A stretch of 64,000 bases of DNA, taken from Hyalella azteca. Lineage: Eukaryota > Arthropoda > Malacostraca > Amphipoda > Hyalellidae. Below, one piece after another: positions 1-12,100 of the stretch. The translations under genes were made by a program, and so were the position numbers. The notes below the pieces were generated by a model. That model worked only from the letters and a program-made list of their open reading frames with translations. It had not been told where the DNA came from and did not search any database. Position 1 is the stretch's first letter. Every line of letters starts with the position of its first letter. Location of the stretch: positions 1 to 64,000 of the forward strand of contig NW_025934840.1 in NCBI RefSeq assembly GCF_000764305.2, in the 5' to 3' direction.

Positions 1-80
1 TACAATATATATTATAAGCTGTGAATATATTATATTATATATATATATATATATACTATATTAGCTTATTCTTATTATAA

Positions 81-142
81 TGCGCTGCTCAGCTGGCAGA
101 TCTCCCGCCGCACCACCTTGTCGAACTTGCTGCACCGTGGTG
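81..142 (-). pseudogene. Partial MSH6 exon 10 copy
   Basis: A CCCACAG acceptor leads in the correct phase into [17 protein letters not shown], matching the YDRVVRREICRI segment of MSH6. The frame then hits TAA and no donor follows. This looks like another truncated acceptor-side duplicate, with the full exon 10 beyond the left edge. Alternatively it is simply the exon itself with a diverged end. Confidence 0.6.
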
Positions 143-3100
143 CTGTGGGTATATTATATTGTTATAATATGTATGTTAACTTATTCTTATTATAACTACA
201 ATCCGTGCATAAAATCACTTGAAAAAATTAAACTAGAATGCATGTAACTTCAAACTAAATTTTACATAAATAAATTTCTCAGTAAAAGCGGAAACTAATC
301 TATTATATTATTATAATATATATATATTAACTTATTATAACTACAATCCGTCCATCCGATCACTTGACAAAAATTAAATCAGACTGCATGTAACTTTAAA
401 CTAAATTTTACATAAATAAATTTCTCAGTATAAGCGGAAACTAATTCACGTATTGTATTCATTCATGTATTATATGTATGTAATACATGTATTTATGTTA
501 TCTAAAATCAAATTTAAATTTACACTGATAACAATTGCTAGCAAAGTAAAATCAAAAGGCACCTTACTAGCTTTGCAGCGTTTCTCCATCATTTAAATTT
601 ATTATTATCTTATTTTATTTATTTTTAATTTATTATTATTTAAATTTATTATTATTATTAAATTTATTATTATTATTAAATTTATTATTATTATTATTAA
701 ATTATTAATCAAAAGGCATCATATTTATCTAATCGAAAATCAAATTAAAATTTACACTGATAACAATTGCTAGCAAAGTAAAGTCAAGAGGCATCATAGG
801 AGGCATCTTACAAAAATCAAATTTCATTTCAGGAGGCATCGTATTTATCTACTGGAAAATCAAATTTAAATTTACACTGATAACAAGTAAAAGTAAAATC
901 AAGAGGCATCTTACTAGCTTTGCAGCGCTTCTCCATCATCTCAGGAGTCTCGGTCTGTTCGATGCGGGCAACCTTGTAGCCTTTGAATTGAGTTCAATAG
1001 AGTTTCAATACAGTTCAATAGAGTTCAATTTACACAGATAACAAGTGGTAACAAAGTAAAATCAAGAGGCATAAGTAAAGTCAATCTTACTAGCTTTGCA
1101 GCGTTTCTCCATCATCTCAGGAGTCTCGGTCTGTTCGATGCGGGCAACCTTGTAGCCTTTCTCGATGAGTGATGACGAGTAGCGCCCGTACGATATCTCC
1201 GGGAACCCCGAGTGCGGAACTGTGCCCTGTACACAAATTGTTTTGTGGAAATAAAAATTGTTTCATGGAAATAAATGAAAAATAACAACGATCTAAGGTT
1301 CTAAAAACCTTGTAGCCTTTCTCAATGAGTGATGACGAGTAGCGCCCGTACGATATCTCCGGGAACCCAGAGTGCGGAACTGTGCCCTGTACGCAAATTA
1401 TTTCATGGAAATAAAAATTATTTCATGGAAATAAATGAGAAATAACAACGATCTAAGGTTCTAAAAACCTTGTAGCCTTTCTCGATGAGTGATGACGAGT
1501 AGCGCCCGTACGATATCTCCGGGAACCCAGAGTGCGGAACTGTGCCCTGTACGCAAATTAGTTCATGGAAATAAAAATTATTTCATGGAAATAAATGAGA
1601 AATAACAACGATCTAAGGTTCTAAAATCCTTGTAGCCTTTCTCAATGAGTGATGACGAGTAGCGCCCGTACGATATCTCCGGGAACCCAGAGTGCGGAAC
1701 TGTGCCCTGTACGCAAATTAGTTTCATGGAAATACAAATTGTTTTATGGAAATAAATGAGAAATAACAATGATCTAAGGTTCTAAAAACCTTGTAGCCTT
1801 TCTCAATGACGGATGACAAGTAGCGCCCGTACGATATCTCCGGGAACCCAGAGTGCGGAACTGTACCCTGCACGCAAATTTTTCATGGAAATACAATTGT
1901 TTAATGGAAATAACTAAGAAATAAAAACGATCTGAGGCTCTAAAAAGGGCCTAGTTTTGATTCAAGATGCAAAAGCATCAAGAAGCAACTGCATCAAGAA
2001 GCAAATGCTTCAAGAAGCAACTGTCACCAGGCAGGAGCGCAGTACACGTATTTACTCTCATAGGATAACAGTCTACAAGTGAGAACTCAGTTTTCACCAA
2101 AACTCTCATAAGTATACTATACTAAAATCACATTCATCAAAGGAAAATACTCAAATTTTAATGTAAGAAGAAAAGTAATAGGAAAATTGATCAATTCACT
2201 GCAAGCTGGCGTATAAATTAAAATTTAAAAAATATAACTTGCTACTCACTGCAGTGAGTGACAGAGAGCGCATTTTCTCGTCGACGAAAACATGAAGTCA
2301 CGGACGGACGGACAAACAAAGACAGACAGACGGACGGACAGACAGACGGACATGACGAGCACAATAGTCAATTTTTTCCATAAGTGAGAAAATGCGCTAA
2401 AAAGAGAAAAATCTATTAAAAAATTGCATTGAATACTAATTAAGCTTGTTCACAAAAAAGTTTCCATTGTTGCACGAGGCAGGAAATTCCATGCCAATTT
2501 ACCTTCATTAAAATGAGTCCAAGTTCCTGAACGCCGATCTCAGCGTCCATGTAGAAGAATTCATAGAACTTGCCCATCTTGAAGAACAGAACCGTGTCAA
2601 AGTTCTGGCTCTTGAACAGCCACCACTGACGATGGCACTGAAAAGTGTTTCACGTTAACAACATAATTCTACTTACAACATCAATTCATTGCAAAAAAAA
2701 ATAATTAAGTGTTTCAAGTTCAAGGCTTCTTCTTCTACTTACTAAAAACATCAATTCATTGCAAAAAAAAAATAATTTACATACTCAAACTATGTCAAAT
2801 TTTCAGGCACACATCAGTAATTAAGATTTGGGAATACGTTATCCAACAATCTAAGGTGGACTAATTTCAAGAAAATATTTTCAAGCCGCTACAAGATTTC
2901 ATGAAAAACCTAACGTTCGATTAAATTGTATTTAAAATTGCTAAATTGCATACTTAAACGATGTCAAATTTTCAGGCATCAGTAATTAAGATTTGAGAAT
3001 ATGTTATCCAAAAATCTAAAATGAACTAATTTCAAGAAATTGTTCAAGCCGCTACAAGATTTCATGAAATACCAGACCTTTCATTAAAATTTTATTAAAA

Positions 3101-6100
3101 TCCACAATTTGAACCTGAACATAGGACCTATTATAGATTATATTATATTATATAGGACCTGAAACTCATCAAAATCAGGAGATTAATGTGCATAGAATGG
3201 CCATTCAATACCAGACTTTCGATTCAAATTGTATTTAACATCCACAATTTGAGTGATAATGGGACCTGCCATTAAAGCATGCATGTGAAGCTCTTCTGCT
3301 GGTTGAAGCTCGTCTGCTGGTTGAGAAAACTCTCGGGCACCCACAAGGTGCTTGATTGAAATTGTATTTAACACCCACAATTCGAGTGAAATGGGCACTG
3401 AAACTGATCAAAACCAGGGTAATAGTGAGCATAAAATGGCCATTAAAGCATGCATGTTAAGCTCTTACAGGCGTCTGCTGGTTGAGAAAACTCTCGGGCA
3501 CCCACAAGGTGCGTCGGTCATACTCAGGATGATCTAGTCGGCGACCAGCAGCATCTTTGATGTTCTCGGGCAGCAAGAAGGACGGTGGGGTGTAGCCGGC
3601 GCTACTTTCCGGGTCTGCAACCTACAAGCAAATTTGAGTATCAACAAAAAGCAATATAAACATAAACATATCAGATTCAGTAATAAACAAATTCATTTGA
3701 TGTTCTCAGGCAGCAAGACGAAGGAGGGCGAGGTAACGCTACTTTCCGGGTCTGCAACCTACAAGCAAACTTTAATATAAACAAAAAACATTATTTAGTT
3801 ATAGATGGAATTACTATCAGATTCAGTAATAAACAAATTCATTTGATGTTCTCAGGCAACAAGAAGGAGGGCGGGTTGTAACCGGCGCTACTTTCCGGGT
3901 CTGTAACCTATGGCAAAATTTGAATATACACAAAAAAAACATTATAAACATGATTAGTTATAGACGGAATTACAATCAGATTCAGCGATAAACAAACTCT
4001 AATTTTTAATTAAATCAAGGTATTTTAGTAATATACACAAAAAACATTATGAACATGATTAGTTATAGAAGTAATTACTATCAGAATCAGTAATAAACAA
4101 ACTCTCCAGTTTACAGAAATTTTAGCATGAAATTTATTCAATGAAACGAGTTTATTTTGTCAGAGACTAGAAGCAATGATCATAAATTGTTTCCGTAGAG
4201 CAAGCAACCAGCAAGCCAGTACAATGTTTAGTCTACGGTATTGTAATCAAGAATTTATATATTTTTAAACTTGTTATGGGATTACAATATAATTCAGGAA
4301 AACGCTCTTAAAATTGAAAATTAGCAAAAAAAAAAAAATACTATCCAATATCACCACCTCATTTAAAAATTATTTGTGTGTGCTTAGTCTATAGTAATCA
4401 ATGATTTATACTATATATTTTTAAAAATTATCTTGGGATTACAAAACAAACCAGAAAAACGCTCTTAAAATTGAAAACATCAAAAAAACTATCCAATATC
4501 ACCACCTGTTTTAAAAATTATTTGTGTGTGCTTAGTCTATAGTAATCAATCATTTACCTATACTATATATTTCAAAAAATTGTCTTGGGATTACAAAACA
4601 AACCAGGAAAACACTCTTAAAATTGATAGCCAGCAAGAAAACTATCCGATAACATTAAGTACCTCTTTTAAAAATTATTTATGTGTGCTTAGTCTATAGT
4701 AATCAATGATTTATACTATATATTTTAAAAAATATAACTCAGTACTCACTACAGTGAGTGACAGAGAGCGCTTTTTCTCGTCGACGAAAACTTGAGGTCA
4801 TGGACGGACAGACAGACAGACAGAGACAGACAGACGGACATGGCGAGCACAATAGTGCATTTTTTCCATAAATGAGAAAATGCGCTAAAAATTATCTTGG
4901 GATCATAGTGGCAAACCACAGCTTTTTTAGAATCAGTTCATTTTCAATTTTCTCATTTACCCAAGATTTAAATCAATTCCTTATGTATGATACTGCTGAT
5001 ATCCAGGATACTTTACAGTTTACTGGTCTACTTATAGGACTCACAATTTCACAAATGAACTTGAGGGAGTCTAAAAAACCCTCTGCTTTGCCACTATGCT
5101 TGGGATTACAAAACAAACCAGGTAAACGCTCTTAAAATTGAAAACTATCAAAAAAACTATCGTATATCGTTACCTCTTTGGCAGCAAAAAGCGATAATTT
5201 TGACTTGAGAGACGGAGAGGCTGACGCAGCAACCGGTGAATAAGGTGGAGCAGTGGGAGTGTATGGAGTGAAGGGTGGAGCTGATGGAGTGTAGGGTGTG
5301 AGACTGGGTGTCAGTTTGGGTGTAACGCTGGGTGTAACGCTGGGTGTAATCTTGGGTGTGAGTTTGGGTGTAACGCTGGGTGTAAGCTTGGGTGTAACGC
5401 TGGGTGTAAGCTTGGGTGTAACGCTGGGTTTGAGCTTGGGTGTGGAGCATCCATTGGTACCCCGCTTCTTTGATGATACCGATTTCTGAAAAATGATTTT
5501 AGTTTATACAATATAACCAATAACATTATTTTGCCCGGAAAGCAAAAAAATAAAACCAATAATCTCTATAAGATATTATGATGTACTGAACAGAGGCAAT
5601 TTAAGCAGTATAACTTCGAGATGATCAATCAATAAAGCTAGCTAATCAGGTAAGATAACAAATATAATTATTGAACGGTTATTCAACATACATGTAAGAC
5701 TAGTAGACAACCCTAGGCTTGGATCGCAAGATCGATAATAATACATGTAATTCAACATACATGTAAGGCTAGTAAACAATCCCCAGGCTTGGATCGCAAG
5801 ATTGATAATCATACATGTAATTCAACATACATGTAAGACTAGTAGACAATCCCCAGGCTAGGATCACAAGATCAATAATCCATCAAAGACAATTCTCATT
5901 TCCAATTGCGTTTCTTGCTTCCATTATAATTTAAGATTCAAATGCTGTTTATCGCTGGATTAACCACTCAATCTTACATTATACAAAAAGCTCTCATCTA
6001 ACCCAATTATGATATTCGAAAATACTTTAAATTATACTAGACTATACTAATTATTAATTAATTATACTACTACTATAATTAAAGTATAATAATTATTATA

Positions 6101-9100
6101 CTACTATACTTTAAATTTATAATCCAATATTGAACTTAAATTTGACCAATTAAAAAATTGAATTAAGCTACATTTTTTATTCAATGTCCATTTTACTTAA
6201 TCATATTACTTCATGATTCAGCATTGAAAATACAAATTCATAAAATGGTAATACCCCAACACGAGATGTGATGTGGATAAGTGCGCGTATAACTCAAAAG
6301 AAAAATTATAAATTTTATATTAAATATTATCTTGGTATGGGATGGCAAATTTTGTCGTTTATGCAAGTACAATTGCAAAGAAAAGAGTGGATTTTTTCAA
6401 CAATATCTTTTTTACTTCTTATCATTAAACAAGAAAAAAATATAACTCAGGACTCACTGCAGTGAGTGACATTTTCTCGTCGATGAAAACGCAAAATCAC
6501 GGACAGATGGACAGACGGACGGGCATGGCGAGCACAATAGTGCATTTTTTCCATTAATGAGAAAATGCGCTAAAAATATGGAAAGAATTGATAGTAAAAA
6601 CTATTTTCTGGTCTTCAGTAGAACCAATATTTGTAGAACTCTTATTTATCATTGAAATTAAGTCTAATATCATAATAGTATACATGGAAACGTCCTGTTG
6701 CAATGATCAATCAAGACTTAACTTTGGAGAACATTTTAGTGAATTCAAGTATATTAAAACACTGGATGCAACAATAATACTTTATTGTACATTATTATTC
6801 AACTATTAACCACAACAGTAATAGTAGTAGTATTTCAATAGAAGCATGATAAACAATTGAAGCGTTGATGGTAGTTGAGTTTGATAGTATTTGACCTCGG
6901 AGTTTGTTTGAAGCAGAAGCCGCTATAATCACTTTGTAGAATTATAACGAAATTGTAGAATAATAGTTAACAATAGAAGCATGATAAACAATTGAAGCGT
7001 TGATGGTAGTAAGTTGACTTTCATAGTATTTGCCCTTCGGAGTTTGATTGAAGCAGATGCCGCGACAATTATTTTATAGAATTAGAATAAAATCGTAGAA
7101 TAATAGTTAATAGGCTTAACTGGAGAGGGTGAGGGCGTTACAGAGTCATCAGAGCGAGGCTCGTCTTTGGAAACTTCGTCTTTGTCCCGCGATATTTATT
7201 TCATAGAAATATAATAAAATCGTAGAATAATACTTAAGTTGCTGACCTTAACTGGAGAGGGTGAGGGCGTTACAGAGTCATCAGAGCGAGGCATGGTATT
7301 TGCCCTTGGAGTTTGTTTGAACTTTGAAGCCACTTATTTGAAGTTTGTTTGAAGCCACTAATTCTACTTTGTAGCATTATAAAGAAATAATAGAATAATA
7401 GTTAATTGTCTGACCTTAACTGGAGAGGGTGACGGCGTTACAGAGTCATCTGATCGAGGCTCGTCTTTGCCCTTGGAGTTTGATTGAAGCAGACGCCGCA
7501 ATAATCACTTCATAGAATCATAATGAAATAATAGAATAATAATTAAGTTGCTGACCTTAACTGGAGAAGGTGACGGCGTTACAGAGTCATGAGAGCGAGG
7601 CTCGTCTTTGGAGACTTCGTTCTCGTCCCGCGATATTTATTTCATAGAAATATAATAAAATAATAGAATAATAGTTAAGTGTCTGACTTCATAGAATCAT
7701 ATTGAAATAATAGAATAATAGTTATGTATCTAACCTTAACTGGAGAAGGTGAGGGCGTTACAGAGTCATCAGAGCGAGGCTCGTCTTTGGAGACTTCGTT
7801 CTCGTCTACACCAGACGACGCACTCTCGTCGCTGCTCTCTGCTTCCTCGCCTGAAATATGCAACACGGTTCTTAGAGTACGGAAAAAACTTGGCACATTC
7901 ATAATTAACATGCAATAAATCTGAAATATGCAACACAGTTCTTAGAGTAAGAAAAAACATAGCGCATTCTGAACATGAATTGAATGACGGACTTGGAAAT
8001 ATATTCCTTAGACAGATACATGGAAAAAAATATGCAACACAGTTCATTAAGTTAGAAAAACTTAGCGCATTCTGAACATGAATTGAATGGCGGTCTTGGA
8101 AATATATTCCTTAGATGGATACTTGAAAAAAAAATGTGCAACACAGTTCATGGAGTAAGAAAAACGTATCGCATTCTGAACATGCAATAAATCTGAAATA
8201 TGCAACACAGTTCTTAGAGTACGGGAAAAACTTAGCGCATTCTGAACATGCAATAAATCTGAAATATGCAACACAGTTCATAGAGTACGGGAAAAACTTA
8301 GCGCATTCTGAACATGCAATAAATCTGAAATATGCAACACAGTTCATAGAGTACGAAAAACTTAGCGCATTCTGAACATGCAATAAATCTGAAATAATGC
8401 AACGCAGTTCATTGAGTACGAAAAAACATAGCGCATTCTGAACATGAATTGAATGGCGGTCTTGGAAATATTTCCTTAAATGAATATATGAAAATAATGC
8501 AACGCAGTTCATAGGGTAATAAAAAAACTTAGCGCATTTTGAAAATGAATTGAATGGCGGACATGGAAATATTTCCTTAGATGGATACATGAAAAAAAAT
8601 TTGCAACACAGTTCTTAAGAGTACAGAAAAATCTTAGCGCATACTGAACAAGAATTGAATGTCAGTGTTGGAAATATTTCCTTAGATGGATACATGAAAA
8701 AAAAATGCAATGCAGTTCGTTGAGTTAGAAAAACTTGGCGCATTCTGAACATGCATTGAATGGCAATCATGGAAATATATTCCTTAGATGAATACATGAA
8801 AAAAAATGCAACGCGGTTCATAGAGTGAAAAAAACTTAGCGCATTCTGAACATGAATTGAATGGCGGACATGGAAATATATTCCTTAGATAGACACATGA
8901 AAAGTATATGTACATAGCACACAAGTGAGATAGTATGTAACACACGTAATATGTGACATGTGATGTGATATGTAGTGGGTGCAAAAAGTATCCGACACAA
9001 AAGAAAAAAATATAACTCAGTACTCACTGCAGTGAGTGACAGAGAGCGCATTTTCTCGTTGACAAAAACTTGAGGTCACGGTCCTCACGGACGGACGGAC

Positions 9101-12100
9101 GGACACGGCAAGCACAATAGTGTATTTTTTCCATAAACGAGAAAATGCGCTAAAAATTAATTTAATTAAAGCTTATCTAACAAAATAACATGAACAAACA
9201 TCATTCTAATGTATATTTACATGGTAAATACAGATATCATATAAAAACAACAATATTAAATATTGACTTGATAATTGCAATTTTGTAAAAGTCAAAATAA
9301 TAAAGTTTTTCCTCTGCATCACATACTTTTTGCACCCACTGTATGTACTTAGTATAATTACTGCAATTTGATCTCCTTCCTGCAGCCTGAGAGAAATTGA
9401 AAGACACGTTCACCCAACTATTGACTCTAATGTTCCACTTATTAGCCAGCTACTGACACTCAACTCTAAAGAAAGTTTTGAATAAAAATTGCATTCATTT
9501 TAATCAGACTCGCATTAATGAAGAACCCTACAATAAACAAAAGGATGATATAAGTATTAAAAATTATTGGTTAATACAGTATATTGGACAAAGATAGTGC
9601 ATTTGAAGAGAAGAATTACACTTGTCCACAATATTCATCGGACGGATAAACAGTTAAGATGTATGAAGTTAATGGTAAGTTATAATATTTTTTCTATGAA
9701 ATCAAATTTGTCATAAAATTAGCGTTAGGTTAAAAAAATTAAAATTCAATATTCCGTTTGGTCAGTGTAAATTGCATTCATAACGAAAATGTAATTTTCT
9801 GCTAAATTTCAAACGGAACTTTACTGGGAGTTCAGTGTTGCATGCCCGTTTGAAGGATTCTCATTTGATTTACATACTTGAGTTTCAAAGCTAATGAATA
9901 TAAATAAATAAATATTGAAGCATTAGGTAAAAATAGATTTAATATATAATAGCAGTAATAATCCAGCCTGAGCCACGGACCAGCATGCCAGTCCATTGAA
10001 TGTTAGAGGCTTGGCATAGAAATATTTTAGAATTGTAATCATTTGAAACCTATAATTTTGATTCAAATGTAGTTCGATACCTACATGTATTACTCATAGG
10101 TAGAGCAAGGAAGGTATCAATCATTTGATACCTGTATGTGTAATACTATTTTCAATGGTTGATCAGGCATCGCAAAACGTTGTTTGAATTGAAAAACTCC
10201 AGCTTAAGTCAATAAAATTTGTATCAAATGAAAAAGATGATTTTGTTAAAATTTCACTATGAAATATAATTTTTGAAGGAAGGTTGAACGTTTTCCTTTT
10301 TCAATTTCCGTTACTTCAGTTTGCCACTTAATTCAATACCAGGGAGAGACAGTCGGACAGATCAAATAGGCATGTCAGGCTGCGCCATGTCGGCTTAATA
10401 TGTTGGCTTAGTTAGTTTAGTATGAAAACTTATTCACTAGATGCCTGCCTTGGGTACCCTGTAAGCTTAGTATCATTGTTATTTCAAACATATGAATATT
10501 CTATCACTTCTTCTACTGATTTGTAACTGGAAAGTCAAATGTATATAATACATACAAGCCAATAAACCCACGTTTATGTTTGGTAGGTAAGGTTACACAG
10601 CCAAACGAGCACGAATGATTTAACCTTTCAAATTCACATAAACAAATTCGATCAAGTCGACAGTCAAATACTTTCCACAGCTACAAAAGGTTATAAGGTT
10701 AACATAACCATATGCCAGTTTTAAAGTGAGCTAAAACTCAAACAAGTAAACATTAAATCATTTTCGATGAGATACAATAGGTTATAAGGTTAGAATATAA
10801 CCTTACAAACTATTATATCTCATCAAAAATTATTTACCGTTTACTTGTTTGAGTTTTAGATGGAATACATTCAACAAAACTGATAAGAGTCAAAGCTTCT
10901 GAACAAGACAGCAGCAATTAGCAGGTTTTAAAGCAGGGTTGGCAATGATTAAATCAAAATGATTAAATCATGTGATTAAATCACTTGATTTTTTTATAAA
11001 AAAATCATGATTTATTTGATTTTTTCGATTTTTTGATTTTTTTTATTTTTTCATATATTTAAATATATTGAGTGGCAGTCTTTAATTTATATTGAGGTAT
11101 TGTTATTCATGGTTTAGTATAAATGTACTATAAATGACAAATTGGCATATAAACTTGTTGCCTTTAGTGTGTATTAGGTTCCAATAAATGGAATGTTTTT
11201 GGTACAGAGGCATCAAGAGTGCAATACATTGTACATTTCTAGCAGCTTAGCTAATTCTTATAAGGCTATAAGTACCAGTCTTTAACTATTTGACTATTTG
11301 TTATATATTGATTACAATATACAATTTAAATGTGTTAGCTAGCTTATACACGGGGGGGGGGGCAGAACTGATTGAACAGTTTTGAGGCAAAATAAAAGAG
11401 TAATGGTGGTACATAAAGAAGTAAGTTTATTTTCCTCAAGATTAGCATAACATACCATTTAAAATACTTATGTTTTGCAAACAATATCAGGAAAATGGGG
11501 TTTGTTAGCTGCATCACACTGTTGGAGTCGTTCTTGGAAGTTTCCTACAGCACGTTCACACATATGGCGAGGTATGGCTATAACCTCTGCTGCAATAATC
11601 CATCCCCTTAGCTGTGGTAGGGTGTGAGGGCAACTTCTGAACTTCTCTTTTAGAAGTCCCCAAAGAAAGAAATCGCAAGTGCTCAAATCAGGTGACCTCA
11701 CAGGCCAGTGTAAATCACCCCTCAGAAACACCAGACCTCTGGGAAACATGCGTTTCAAAACATTGGGTGACATTCGGGCTGTGTGAGCTGTAGCCCCATC
11801 CTGCTGGAACCACATGTCTTGCAATGCTTCATTTTCAACAATGTTTTCCATCCTGGGCTGCAAGAAATTTTGCAACATTGCAGCATAGCGATCGGAATTC
11901 ACGATCACGGTTACTCCCTCCTCCAAAAACGACTCCAACAGTGTGTTGCAGCTAATAGCCCCCATCTTCCAGATATTGTTTTCAAAACATAAGTATTCTA
12001 AATGGTATGTTATGCTAACTTCTAGGAAAATAAAACTCCATACAAACTTTACAAAGCTAATGAATAGACTTACCAATAATTGTTTACCCAAAAATCCCTA

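Noticed and set aside
1309..1867. CRISPR-like regular repeat spacing
   Set aside because: Repeats encode part of MSH6 exon 9, spacers are near-identical intron sequence, and the genome is animal.
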